The position numbers and the translations under genes are program-made. This document shows, in pieces, positions 1 through 7,570 of a stretch of DNA of 41,692 nucleotides (position 1 is its first letter; each line of letters begins with the position of its first letter). Origin of the DNA: Solirubrobacterales bacterium (GTDB lineage Bacteria > Actinomycetota > Thermoleophilia > Solirubrobacterales > Solirubrobacteraceae); NCBI GenBank assembly GCA_025964175.1, contig JAOPZL010000184.1, positions 1-41,692 of the forward strand, read 5' to 3'. Under the pieces are notes generated by a model. The model saw nothing but the letters and a program-made list of their open reading frames with translations, ran no database searches and was not told the DNA's origin.

Positions 1-2168
1 GCGATGCCCACCGACTGCAGCCGCGCTGCGGCGGCCGCGCCGTCGTGCTCGCGCGACCAGGCGGTCAGGGCGGCCGCGACGCGCGCCGTGAGCGCCTGGG
101 CGTCGTTCTCGGGCAGCGCCTCCAGCCCGGGGACGATTGCCGCCAGCGCGTCCAGCTGCGCGGCGTCCTGCACGCTGACGGCCAGCCAGCGGTCCTCGCC
201 GGCGGCGGGGAAGACGCCGCTGACCAGCGCCCCCAGGTCGGCGTTGCCGCGGCGCGTGAGCTCCTCGCCGTGGGCCTGGAAGTGCAGCAGCGCCTCGGGG
301 ATCACCGAGGCGCCGAGCTGGTACATGCCGAGGTCGATCCACTGCCCCTCGCCGGAGCGCTCGCGCTCGATCAGCGCCGCGATCAGAGCGGTCAGGCCGG
401 TCCAGGCGGCGAGGAAGTCGGGATAGGACTGGCCGACCTTGGAGGGCTTGCCGCCCGCGTAGCCGGTGACGTGGCTGATGCCCATCGTCGCCTCGAGGCT
501 GGTGCCCTGGGCGCGGAAGGGCGACCACGGCCCGGTCGAGCCGTAGCCGGTGTTGGAGAGCATGACCAGGCGGGGGTTGCGCTCGCGCAGCGCCTCGTAG
601 GTCGTGCCCCAGCCGCGCATCACGCGCGGGGTGAAGTTGTCCAGCAGCACGTCGGCGTCGCCCACGAGGTCACCCAGCAGTGCGCGGCCGTCGGGGTGGC
701 CGAGGTGGAGCGAGACCGAGCGCTTGCCGCGGTTGACGACGTGGAAGGTCGCCGACCGGTCCCACCAGTCCTGGCCGGGCGCATTGTCGTAGTAAGGGCC
801 GAACCAGGTGCGGGTCTGGTCGAGGCGGTGGGGCGCCTCGACCTTGATGACCTCCGCACCCAGGTCGGCGAGCAGGCCGCCGATGTACGGGACGGCGAAG
901 ACGGTCGAGAGGTCGACCACCCGCACGCCGGCCAGCGGCCCTCCGGCGTCCTCGCCGCCGGCCCCGGCGATCGCCGGCGGACGCGCGCGGCCCGTGCGCG
1001 CGAGCGGCGCGTCGGCGTGCTCGTCCAGCGCGGGCGCGCGGCGGCGGACGCTGGTCGGCGTGCGCGACAGCGTCATCAGCGTCGCCGGGAAGCGCACCGG
1101 CGCACCGTTCACCGACAGGTCGTCGAAGGCGTGGAAGACGTCGCGGGCGGCCAACTGCGGACAGCTCAGCAGGTCGGCCGCTCCCTGGACCTGGCCGCTG
1201 AGGTAGCCGGCGGCGCACGAGCGGGCGAAGAAGCCGGCGCGCGTCTCGCGCGCGAGATGCTCGGTGAGGATCGCGTTGAGCTCCTGCGCGTGCTCCGTGC
1301 GCGCCTCGACCGAGGCGAAGCGCGGCTCGGCCAGGCGCGAGTCATCGAACAGCTCGGCCAGCCGGGCGACGGGGATCAGCCCGCTGTTCTGCAGCGACAC
1401 CCAGCCGTCGGCCGCGGGCAGCGGATCCCCGGCCAGCGGGTCCTGCACCGGGGGACGGCGTCCCTGCACGGCGCCCAGGAAGGCGTAGTGGGCCTCGTTG
1501 AGCACGAGCTGGGAGGACAGGCACTCCAGCACCGACAGGTCGACGTCGGCCCCGCCCCCGCCGCGCAGCCGGCCCAGGTGGGCGGCCAGCGAGGCGTAGG
1601 CCGCGTTGAGGCCGGCGCCGTAGAGCGACTGGCGCAGCCCGTGCTTGAGCGGCTCGCGGTCCGACGTGCCGCTGATCGCCATCACGCCGCTCATCGCCTG
1701 CAGCACGAGATCGGTCGCGCGCCAGGACGCGTAGGGCCCCTCCTGCCCGAAGCCCGAGACGGAGGTGATGACCAGCTCCGGGTTGGCGGCCCGCAGGTCG
1801 GCGGGCGCGAGGCCCAGCGCGGTCAGCTCCCCGGGACCCAGCGACTCGATGAGGATGTCGGCGTCGGCGGCCAGCGCGCGCACGGCGTCGCGGCCGGCGT
1901 CGGTGGCCAGATCGGCGACGACACCGCGCTTGTTCCAGTTGAGGAACTCGAAGACGAGGCTGCAGGCACGCCCGTCGCGATCGCTGGCGAACGGCTCCAG
2001 CCGCCGCGCGGGGTCGCCGGCCGGCGGCTCGAGCTTGACCACGTCGGCGCCCAGGTCGCCCAGCAGCCGGGCCGCGAACGGGCCGGCCACGCCGCCGCCC
2101 AGCTCGACGACGCGCACGCCGCTCAGCGCGGCGGCCGGTGCCGCCTCGGCCTCGCGGGCATCGTCCAT
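1..2168 (-). CDS. Two-domain CaiB/BaiF class III CoA-transferase (3' end outside window)
   Basis: Family III CoA-transferases move CoA between carboxylic acids through an aspartyl-CoA thioester intermediate. The ATG at 2168 starts a protein of at least 722 residues that runs off the left edge. It carries two CaiB/BaiF repeats: residues about 15-370 (opening VRVVELGGGVAGPFAARLLG, then LGADVVKLEPP) and about 385 onward (VRVVDLSTVFAVPYIGG, LGAEVIKVEAPH). In repeat 1 the segment GPYASWRATDLVLQAMSG holds the expected catalytic Asp (about residue 153). In repeat 2 the equivalent stretch is SPFRAQGTSLEATMG, with Gly where Asp is expected, so only repeat 1 looks catalytically complete. Single-domain members are near 400 aa, so this is a tandem fusion. 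It starts one base after the upstream MaoC gene stops, as last visible gene of the lyase/MaoC operon, and probably makes the CoA thioester those enzymes use. The substrate is not visible from sequence. Confidence 0.9.
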   Translation of the reverse strand, partial: MDDAREAEAAPAAALSGVRVVELGGGVAGPFAARLLGDLGADVVKLEPPAGDPARRLEPFASDRDGRACSLVFEFLNWNKRGVVADLATDAGRDAVRALAADADILIESLGPGELTALGLAPADLRAANPELVITSVSGFGQEGPYASWRATDLVLQAMSGVMAISGTSDREPLKHGLRQSLYGAGLNAAYASLAAHLGRLRGGGGADVDLSVLECLSSQLVLNEAHYAFLGAVQGRRPPVQDPLAGDPLPAADGWVSLQNSGLIPVARLAELFDDSRLAEPRFASVEARTEHAQELNAILTEHLARETRAGFFARSCAAGYLSGQVQGAADLLSCPQLAARDVFHAFDDLSVNGAPVRFPATLMTLSRTPTSVRRRAPALDEHADAPLARTGRARPPAIAGAGGEDAGGPLAGVRVVDLSTVFAVPYIGGLLADLGAEVIKVEAPHRLDQTRTWFGPYYDNAPGQDWWDRSATFHVVNRGKRSVSLHLGHPDGRALLGDLVGDADVLLDNFTPRVMRGWGTTYEALRERNPRLVMLSNTGYGSTGPWSPFRAQGTSLEATMGISHVTGYAGGKPSKVGQSYPDFLAAWTGLTALIAALIERERSGEGQWIDLGMYQLGASVIPEALLHFQAHGEELTRRGNADLGALVSGVFPAAGEDRWLAVSVQDAAQLDALAAIVPGLEALPENDAQALTARVAAALTAWSREHDGAAAAARLQSVGI

Positions 2169-2169
2169 C

Positions 2170-2667
2170 TCAGCCGGCGGGGTAGGGGTACGGGACGGGA
2201 CGCCCGCCACGCAGCGGCAGCACCCCGGTCGCGGTCCCGGGCGTGCTGTTCTCGCCGCGCGGGTTCTCGATGCCGATCTCACAGGTGACGAAGCCGAGGC
2301 CGTCGCGTTCCTGCGTCTCGGTGACGGTGCCCCAGGCGGTGAGCGTGTCGCCGACGAGGTCCATGCGCCGGAAGCTGAACTGGATGCGCACGAGCCAGCC
2401 GTCGGGGGCGAGCCACTCGCGCATCATCTGGGTCAGCACGTGCTGCTTCCAGGAGCCGTTGACGAGCAGGCCGGGCAGGCCGTCGTGCTCGGTGGCGAAC
2501 GGCTCGTCGTAGTGGATCCGGTGCCAGTTCTCGATCGCCGCCGACCACCGCATCAGGTGGGAGGGCGTCATCGGGCCGCGCACCAGCGGGGTGATCGCGT
2601 CGCCGACCGCCACGTCCTGCAAGCAGCGCGGCGACGAGGTCGCCCGGGCCCGTTGCGTCTCGGTCAC
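2170..2667 (-). CDS. MaoC-like acyl-CoA hydratase/dehydratase, C-terminal-type
   Basis: A 165-residue hot-dog-fold protein of the MaoC/hydratase-2 superfamily, which adds or removes water across enoyl-CoA double bonds. The stretch RWSAAIENWHRIHYDEPFA (about 40-58) corresponds to the hydratase motif with Asp/His residues near the active site. It is followed by LPGLLVNGSWKQHVLTQMM and a beta-rich half with RIQFSFRRMDLVGDTLTAWG. The preceding gene (2678-3205) encodes the other half-type of MaoC domain. The two probably form a heteromeric double-hot-dog hydratase like those used for mesaconyl-CoA-type substrates or steroid side chains (inference). The gap to the upstream gene is 10 bases and the downstream CoA-transferase starts 1 base beyond the stop, so they are co-transcribed. 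Confidence 0.85.
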   Translation of the reverse strand: MTETQRARATSSPRCLQDVAVGDAITPLVRGPMTPSHLMRWSAAIENWHRIHYDEPFATEHDGLPGLLVNGSWKQHVLTQMMREWLAPDGWLVRIQFSFRRMDLVGDTLTAWGTVTETQERDGLGFVTCEIGIENPRGENSTPGTATGVLPLRGGRPVPYPYPAG

Positions 2668-2677
2668 GACAAGCTCC

Positions 2678-3205
2678 TCATCGCATGATCACCGTGCTGC
2701 GGGCCCGCACGAGCACGGCATCGTCCTGGTTGGTGTAGGTGGTCTCGACGGTCAGGATCACCATCGGGCCCGACTTCCCGGCGCGCTCGCTGATGTCGAG
2801 GTAGCGGGCCTGCGCGCTGATCACGTCGCCGACCCGCGCCATCTGGTGGAACTCGGCCTCGACGCCGCCGTTGAGCACGCGCGGGAGCCCGGGCACCCGC
2901 ACCGGAGGCAGGCCGCCGAGCCCGGAGCCGAGGTCGGTGCCATCCCAGTCGGGGTCGCCGTGCAGGCGGTCCAGCGGGTCGGCCGAGCCCGGCGGGCGGC
3001 GCAGCGCGTTGACCGGGTACAGCAGGGGCGCCACGACGCCGCCGTAGCGCGCGCCGGCGTCCGCGTCCCAGTGGATCGGGTCGTCGTCCATGACGGCCTG
3101 GGTGAAGCGGCGCAGCTCGTCGGGGCCGAGCGGGTGGGCGGCGGTCAGGCGCGGCCCGGTCTGCCCGACGAGCGCGCGGATCTCGTCCGTGAGGTGGGCG
3201 GCCAT
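2678..3205 (-). CDS. MaoC-like dehydratase, N-terminal (FAS1-like) type
   Basis: A 175-residue protein of the MaoC_dehydrat_N/FAS1-like dehydratase type. Visible features are an N-terminal helical lead (MAAHLTDEIRALVGQTGP), a segment RRFTQAVMDDDPIHWDADAG in the position of the usual N-terminal hot-dog motif, then VVAPLLYPVNALRR, and a later strand block VEAEFHQMARVGDVISAQAR followed by SGPMVILTVETTYTNQDDAVL, typical of the second half of the fold. Such domains usually pair with a C-terminal-type MaoC partner, which is encoded immediately downstream (2170-2667). It begins 3 bases after the HMG-CoA-lyase-like gene stops. The likely role is hydration of an unsaturated dicarboxylyl- or branched acyl-CoA, making the 3-hydroxyacyl-CoA cleaved by the lyase. 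The order of reactions is inferred. Confidence 0.83.
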   Translation of the reverse strand: MAAHLTDEIRALVGQTGPRLTAAHPLGPDELRRFTQAVMDDDPIHWDADAGARYGGVVAPLLYPVNALRRPPGSADPLDRLHGDPDWDGTDLGSGLGGLPPVRVPGLPRVLNGGVEAEFHQMARVGDVISAQARYLDISERAGKSGPMVILTVETTYTNQDDAVLVRARSTVIMR

Positions 3206-3208
3206 CGC

Positions 3209-4315
3209 CTAGGCGCCCGCGAGCCGGCCGGCCGGATCGGGGATCGGCTCGCGCCACGGGCGCGCCTGGTGCTCGGCGACCTCGGGTCCGAGGCGGAAGT
3301 GGCGCCCTTCCTCGAAGGTCTCCACCAGCGGGAGGTTGGCGTCGTAGAGCGCCGCGCCGCGCGGCAGCGGCCCGGCCTTGGCCACGTGACCCGGCGCGGG
3401 ACGCCCGATCAGCTCCTCGACGATCCACACCGCCGCGATCAGCGCGTCGAGGTCGACCCCGGTGTCGATGCCCATCTCCTCCAGCAGGCAGACGAGGTCC
3501 TCGGTCGCCGCCATCCCGGTGGCGCGGCCGTTGCCGCAGTAGGGGCAGCCGCCGATGCCGCCGGCGGTGGTGTCGAGGTAGAGGTCGTCGCCCTCGCCGA
3601 GCACGCGCAGCGCGGCGTAGCTGGTCGGCAGCGCCATCCCGCGCCCGTCGTGCAGGTGCAGGTAGAAGTGCGTGATCTGCGGCCACTGCGCGCGGATCGC
3701 CTCCAGCTGCTCCTCCATGCGGTGGGGCATGCACCAGCTCATCGGATCGCCGAGCAGGACCGAGGTCACCGCGATGCCCGCATCGGTCCAGGTGTCGTGC
3801 TGGCGACGCAGCAGGTCCATCCGCTGCTCCAGCGAGAACTCGCCCTCGAAGTTGGAGCCGAAGGCGGCGTTGACGGCGATGGCGGCCTCGGTGACGCCGC
3901 GCTCACGAGCGATGTCGACGGTCACCGGCCAACGCGCGATCTCCTGCGCCTGGCTCATGTTCGCGTTGCGGCGCACGAACGTGTCGCACAGGTGGGTGAA
4001 GAGCATCGGCGGCCGATCGGCGCGCGACAGCGGCGGCATGTGCTCGGCCGCGCGCTCGCGGCCCTTCTGGTTCAGCGCCAGCGCGGTGTAGGTCACGCCC
4101 TCGACCGGCGTGAAGCCGCGGACGAGCTCGTCGATCTGCGCCATCTGCGGCGTGTAGCGGGGGCTGACGAAGGATCCGACCATGATCGACTTCAGGCCGG
4201 TGCGCGAGAGCGCGTCGAGCAGCCGGACCTTGTCGGCGACGGTGATGTCCACCGACTCGATCTGCATGCCCTCGCGCAGGCACTCCTCGGTGATGTGGAC
4301 CGCGGGATACGTCAT
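3209..4315 (-). CDS. HMG-CoA lyase-like enzyme (DRE-TIM metallolyase)
   Basis: A 368-residue TIM-barrel protein of the HMG-CoA lyase/pyruvate carboxyltransferase family, which cleaves 3-hydroxy-3-methyl-acyl-CoA thioesters. Visible family landmarks: ECLREGMQIESVDITVADKV at the start (HMG-CoA lyases have RDG; here it is REG, so the metal-binding Asp becomes Glu), HFYLHLHDGRGMALP with the two metal-binding His residues near 223-225, and GIGGCPYCGNGRATGM followed by ATEDLV, matching the glycine-rich loop with the catalytic Cys. The protein is longer than typical bacterial HMG-CoA lyases (about 300 aa), with an extra C-terminal tail. It leads the short operon with the MaoC pair and CoA-transferase. 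The ATG at 4315 is preceded by GGGGGTGAG. The REG variation suggests a related acyl-CoA (for example a citramalyl-type or longer substrate) rather than HMG-CoA itself; that is inference. Confidence 0.85.
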   Translation of the reverse strand: MTYPAVHITEECLREGMQIESVDITVADKVRLLDALSRTGLKSIMVGSFVSPRYTPQMAQIDELVRGFTPVEGVTYTALALNQKGRERAAEHMPPLSRADRPPMLFTHLCDTFVRRNANMSQAQEIARWPVTVDIARERGVTEAAIAVNAAFGSNFEGEFSLEQRMDLLRRQHDTWTDAGIAVTSVLLGDPMSWCMPHRMEEQLEAIRAQWPQITHFYLHLHDGRGMALPTSYAALRVLGEGDDLYLDTTAGGIGGCPYCGNGRATGMAATEDLVCLLEEMGIDTGVDLDALIAAVWIVEELIGRPAPGHVAKAGPLPRGAALYDANLPLVETFEEGRHFRLGPEVAEHQARPWREPIPDPAGRLAGA

Positions 4316-4337
4316 CTCACCCCCAGGGGAAAAACCA

Positions 4338-4358
4338 AATCATCTGACATGAATCATC
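4338..4358. promoter_or_regulatory. Direct repeat upstream of the lyase operon
   Basis: In the 108-base gap between the CoA ligase (stop at 4424) and the lyase gene, the heptamer AATCATC occurs at 4338-4344 and again at 4352-4358, exactly 14 bases apart. It lies 23-43 bases upstream of the lyase start codon, in a locally AT-richer patch, and could be an activator or repressor site or part of a promoter. No clear -35/-10 pair was found. Chance occurrence is possible. Confidence 0.3.
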
Positions 4359-4423
4359 GCAGAAACTCGGACGGACGGGAAGGGCCGTCGGGATCGTCGG
4401 CTCATGGCGGTGGCGACCCGCGT

Positions 4424-5713
4424 TCAGCGCGCCAGCGCGGGCAGGGGCCCGGCGGTGGCCGGGCGGCGCAGGTCGTGCACCCGGCGCGCCTTGCCCTGCT
4501 GGACGGGCAGCACCCCGGCCTGGACGGGAACGATGCGTACCCGCAGCCCGAGCTTGTGCCGCATCCGCGCCTGGATCGCGCGGGCGTCCAGCGGTCGCGC
4601 CAGCTCGACCTCGACCTTGACCTCGTCCATCGCCGCCGGATCGCGGTAGAAGGTGATGCGGAACTCGCCGATGGCCGCCGAGTCGCGCAGCAGCTGCTCG
4701 ATCGCCGTGGGGAAGACGTTCATTCCGCGGATCACGACCATGTCGTCGATGCGGCCGAGGATCCCCTCCGACAGCCAGCGTCCCGGATGGCCGGCCGGAC
4801 ACGGCTCGCCGTGCGCCCGCACGCTGTCGCCCGTGCGGTAGCGGATCGCCGGGTACCCGGTCCGGCCCAGGGCGGTGACGACGAGCTCGCCGAGTTCGCC
4901 CTCGGCCACCGCCTCGCCGCTGGAGGGATCGAGGATCTCGCAGACGAACTCGTCCTCGCGCAGGTGGATGCCGCCGTGCTCGGCGCACGGGATCCCGCAC
5001 GGGCCGCTCTCGCTCAGCCCGTACTGGTCGAAGCAGCGGGCGTCCCAGGCTGCCTCGATCTCGGCCCGGACGGCCGGCAGCGACGCGCCCGGCTCCCCGC
5101 CGCAGATGACCCGCCGCACCGACGCCAGCGCGCCCTCGAGGCGCATGCTCCGCGCGGTGCGCGCCAGGTGCACGGCGTAGGTCGGCGTGCACATCGCCAC
5201 CGTGGGTCGGTACTCCTCGAAGGCCTGCAGGCGCTGGACGGAGTCCATGCCGCCCAGCGGCACGGCCATCGCGCCGGCCGCCTGGGTTCCGCCATAGGCG
5301 GCCCAGAACGCCAGGTAGGGGCCGAACGAGTAGGCCAGCGCCACGCGGTCGCCGGGCCCGACGCCGGCGGCGCGCAGCACGGCGCCCAGCCCGGCGCACA
5401 TCCAGGCCCAGTCCTCGGCGGTGTCGGGAATCCACAGCGTGGCGCCGAGCGTCCCGCTCGTCTGGTGGACGTGGGTGTAGCGGTCGGGCGCGTAGGTGAG
5501 GTTCGTCCCGTGCGGCGGGTGGGCGGCCTGGTCGGCCAGCAGCTCCTCCTTGGAGGTCAGCGGCAACCGGCGCAGGTCGTCCATCGACGCCAGCCGAACC
5601 CCGGCCAGCCGGGCGGCCTGGAACGGGTTGCGCTCGGCGACGAGCGCCACCAGCTCCCGCAGGCGCGCCAGGCGGAGCTGCTCATGCGCCGTGGTGCCGT
5701 TCTCTGTCCCCAT
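4424..5713 (-). CDS. PaaK-type (phenylacetate-CoA ligase family) AMP-forming CoA ligase
   Basis: A 429-residue adenylate-forming enzyme that activates a carboxylic acid to its CoA thioester with ATP. The size and motif spacing fit the phenylacetate-CoA ligase (PaaK) family rather than acyl-CoA synthetases of about 500 aa. Seen motifs: HVHQTSGTLGATLWIPDTAE (P-loop-like A3), DQYGLSESGPCGIPC (A5), YRTGDSV (A7), GRIDDMVVIRGMNVFPTAIE (A8 hinge) and a short C-terminal domain with the EVELARPLDARAIQ region. A good promoter (-35 TTGATG, 17-base spacer, -10 TAGAGT on the minus strand) lies 49-77 bases upstream, and CGGAGAGGGAG provides a ribosome site. The next gene downstream is the HMG-CoA-lyase-like enzyme 108 bases away, so it may start the pathway by activating an acid. 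The substrate cannot be told from sequence. Confidence 0.88.
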   Translation of the reverse strand: MGTENGTTAHEQLRLARLRELVALVAERNPFQAARLAGVRLASMDDLRRLPLTSKEELLADQAAHPPHGTNLTYAPDRYTHVHQTSGTLGATLWIPDTAEDWAWMCAGLGAVLRAAGVGPGDRVALAYSFGPYLAFWAAYGGTQAAGAMAVPLGGMDSVQRLQAFEEYRPTVAMCTPTYAVHLARTARSMRLEGALASVRRVICGGEPGASLPAVRAEIEAAWDARCFDQYGLSESGPCGIPCAEHGGIHLREDEFVCEILDPSSGEAVAEGELGELVVTALGRTGYPAIRYRTGDSVRAHGEPCPAGHPGRWLSEGILGRIDDMVVIRGMNVFPTAIEQLLRDSAAIGEFRITFYRDPAAMDEVKVEVELARPLDARAIQARMRHKLGLRVRIVPVQAGVLPVQQGKARRVHDLRRPATAGPLPALAR

Positions 5714-5761
5714 GCGGCTCCCTCTCCGTGACTGCTGACCCAGGGCCCCTCCCGCTCCGCC

Positions 5762-5790
5762 ACTCTACGGCCGCTCCCCCGATACATCAA
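5762..5790 (-). promoter_or_regulatory. Promoter of the PaaK-type ligase
   Basis: On the minus strand, TTGATG (5785-5790) and TAGAGT (5762-5767) are separated by 17 bases, a good sigma-70-like pair. It overlaps the 3' end of the HyuA remnant. The bases just upstream (5791-5815, minus strand CCGACCCGATATCGACC...) contain the palindrome CGATATCG and loosely resemble the region-2 operators, but lack the exact ACCGA-N4-TNGGT pattern. Confidence 0.55.
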
Positions 5791-5905
5791 GTTGTTTGGT
5801 CGATATCGGGTCGGCCTCTTCCGCGTGCCCCATCGGACTCCAGGACGCGACGAGCAGGAGGTCGGTGAAGGTCCCGCCGGCATCCACTCCCAGCCGGTAC
5901 GCCAT
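5765..5905 (-). pseudogene. HyuA (hydantoinase/oxoprolinase A) N-terminal remnant
   Basis: A 46-codon open frame begins at ATG 5905 with a strong ribosome site (AAGGAGAG, about 6 bases before the ATG). It reads MAYRLGVDAGGTFTDLLLVA and then loses family similarity until a TAG at 5765. The first 20 residues are an unmistakable match to the N-terminus of the HyuA/acetone-carboxylase-beta family (compare AAVDIGGTFTDCVIVD in the full gene at 17233). Full-length members are near 700 aa, so over 90 percent is missing. It is most likely the 5' stump of a deleted hyuA gene, with the break after about codon 20. The promoter of the neighbouring ligase lies in the post-break part, so the deletion may have brought that promoter into place. 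Expression of a short peptide cannot be excluded. Confidence 0.75.
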
Positions 5906-5923
5906 CTGCTCTCTCCTTGAGTT

Positions 5924-5946
5924 CGCGGCGTGCGCGGCACGCCGCG
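5924..5946 (-). terminator. Perfect 10-bp hairpin after the LysR gene
   Basis: CGCGGCGTGC (5924-5933) and GCACGCCGCG (5937-5946) form a perfect 10-bp stem with a 3-base loop, starting 10 bases after the LysR stop codon (5957). There is no U-tract, as is common for GC-rich actinobacterial terminators. It separates the LysR gene from the HyuA remnant and ligase. Confidence 0.5.
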
Positions 5947-5956
5947 CGGGGTCACG

Positions 5957-6922
5957 TCAAACCAGGCCCAGCGGGTCCTCGGCGGCGCCCAGCTGCGCGC
6001 AGACCGCGTCGAGCAGCAGCTGCTGCCCGGTGGTGAAGCGCCGTCCCTTGCGCTGGCAGAGGAAGACGCCGGTCGCCGGGGTCGGCCCCGGCAGCGCGAT
6101 CTCGTGCAGGGTGCCGGTGGCCAGCTCCTCGGTCAGGCTGCAGCGGTACAGCAGCGCCACCCCGATCCCCTCCCGCACGGCGTGCTTGATCGCCTCCGGC
6201 GGGCTGAGCTCCATCGTCACGCGCCGGCGGTCGGCGCCCCGCTCGCGCAGCAGCCGATCGACGGTCGTGCGCCGCGGGTGCCCCTGCGGCGAGCAGACGA
6301 AGTCGTGCTCGACGAGCTCGCGCACCGACTGCGCCCGCGTCGCCGGATGGCCGGGCGCGGCGACGGCGACGAGCGGCGCGCTGGTCAGCCGGCGCGACTG
6401 CAGCGTGGGGGTGGACAGCGGCCCGTCGGCGAGCACGACGGCGAAGTCGCAGCGCCCGTCCAGCAGCGCCGCCGCGAGGTCGCGCGTGGCGTGGACCTCC
6501 AGCGTCATGCGCATCTGCGGCAGCAGCCGGCGCGCCTCCAGCAGGACCGCCGGCAGCAGGTAGGTGCCGACGGTCGAGGTCGCGCCGACGACGCAGGCGC
6601 CGCTCGTCCCGTCGCGCACGCCCTCGATCGCGCGCATCGCCTCGCGGGTACGCTGCAGCAGCGCGCTCGCCCATTCGTAGGCGATCGTCCCCGCCTCCGT
6701 CAGCCGCAGCTGGCGCCCCTCCCAGTACAGCAGCGTGGAGCCGAGCGCCGCCTCCAAGGAGCGCAGGTGGCCGCTGACGCCGGGCTGGGAGAGGAACAGC
6801 TCCTCGGCGGTCCGGCTCACGCTCTCCAGCTCCACGACGCGGCAGAAGACCTCGAGCTTCTGCAGCGTGACGCGGCCGTCCACGGTGGCCGACGATATCA
6901 GCGCATCTCGATGGGACGGCAT
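5957..6922 (-). CDS. LysR-family transcriptional regulator
   Basis: A 321-residue LysR-type regulator. The N-terminal winged helix-turn-helix reads LQKLEVFCRVVELESVSRTA then EELFLSQPGVSGHLRSLEAA, followed by GSTLLYWEGRQLRLTEAG. The rest (about 105-310) is the two-lobed periplasmic-binding-like effector domain (GATSTVGTYLLPAVLLEARR, AIKHAVREGIGVALLYR). The first ATG (6922) adds about 17 residues before the usual LysR start; a GTG at codon 14 is an alternative. It lies 6 bases after the amidohydrolase gene, as third gene of the hydantoinase operon, so it probably controls that operon through the sites upstream of 9020. The effector is unknown; in this context a hydantoin, carbamoyl compound or amino acid is a reasonable guess. 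Confidence 0.9.
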   Translation of the reverse strand: MPSHRDALISSATVDGRVTLQKLEVFCRVVELESVSRTAEELFLSQPGVSGHLRSLEAALGSTLLYWEGRQLRLTEAGTIAYEWASALLQRTREAMRAIEGVRDGTSGACVVGATSTVGTYLLPAVLLEARRLLPQMRMTLEVHATRDLAAALLDGRCDFAVVLADGPLSTPTLQSRRLTSAPLVAVAAPGHPATRAQSVRELVEHDFVCSPQGHPRRTTVDRLLRERGADRRRVTMELSPPEAIKHAVREGIGVALLYRCSLTEELATGTLHEIALPGPTPATGVFLCQRKGRRFTTGQQLLLDAVCAQLGAAEDPLGLV

Positions 6923-6928
6923 CGGGCA

Positions 6929-7570
6929 TCAGTGGTCGCTGATGCTCGTCAGCGCCGCGCACGCCTCGTCCAGCCCGACAACGTCGGCGTACTTGTCCTG
7001 CAGGTCCCGCAGCGCGCCGTCGTGGGCGGCGGCGAAGCGGTCTCCGACGCACGGCGCCGCCACCAGCACCGGGTAGCTGTGCTGGAAGAGGTCGACGGCG
7101 GTCGCGCGCAAGCAGCCGCTGGTGGTGGCGCCGGCGAGGATCACCGAGTCGACCCGCCAGCGGATCAGCGTGGGTACGAGCGCGGTGCCGAAGCACGCCG
7201 ACGCACCCTGCTTGACGAACACCGGCTCTCCGTCTCGCTGGCCCAGGCGGGGGTCGAGCTCCACGGCGCGGGTGCCGCGCACCAGCCCGGCGCCGCCCGG
7301 TGCCTTGGCGCTCCACAGGCCGAGGTCGGACAGGTCGGGGGCGAAGCCGATGACCGTGAAGGCCACGGGCGCGGCGACCGCGCGGGCGACGTCCAGCAGG
7401 GTGCGCGTCGCCTCCACGACGGCCGTCAGGTCGCTGCCCAGCGCGGCCTGCGGATCGGTGAAGCCGAGCGCGAGGTCGACGACGACGACCGCCGGACGCC
7501 GTCCGCGCGGCAGCGCCGCGCCGAACCCCCCACGAGCCCGGTCCGCCCGCTCCTGCGCCGTCTCAGCCAT
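6929..7570 (-). CDS. Isochorismatase-fold amidohydrolase (N-carbamoylsarcosine-amidase-like)
   Basis: A 213-residue cysteine hydrolase of the isochorismatase-like family. The expected catalytic triad is present: Asp32 in VVVVDLALGFTD, Lys120 in VFVKQGASACFGT and Cys153 in ILAGATTSGCLRATAVD. The TTSGC nucleophile motif and the preceding KQGASACFGT segment resemble N-carbamoylsarcosine amidase and related carbamoyl/amide hydrolases more than true isochorismatases, which lack the Cys. Its start codon lies within the end of the hydantoinase gene (8-base overlap), which indicates translational coupling. The likely role is hydrolysis of the N-carbamoyl (ureido) acid made by the hydantoinase, releasing ammonia, CO2 and an amine or amino acid. 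Nicotinamidase- or maleamate-amidase-like activity is an alternative. Confidence 0.85.
   Translation of the reverse strand: MAETAQERADRARGGFGAALPRGRRPAVVVVDLALGFTDPQAALGSDLTAVVEATRTLLDVARAVAAPVAFTVIGFAPDLSDLGLWSAKAPGGAGLVRGTRAVELDPRLGQRDGEPVFVKQGASACFGTALVPTLIRWRVDSVILAGATTSGCLRATAVDLFQHSYPVLVAAPCVGDRFAAAHDGALRDLQDKYADVVGLDEACAALTSISDH

Noticed and set aside
45-2288. Long plus-strand open frame of 747 codons opposite the CoA-transferase
   Set aside because: It is antisense to a gene with clear CaiB/BaiF motifs; its translation is Arg/Gly/Ala/Val-rich with no family motifs, as expected for a shadow frame in very GC-rich DNA.
2591-5731. Plus-strand open frame of 1046 codons
   Set aside because: It runs antisense to four real genes and crosses their intergenic gaps; no conserved motifs are visible.
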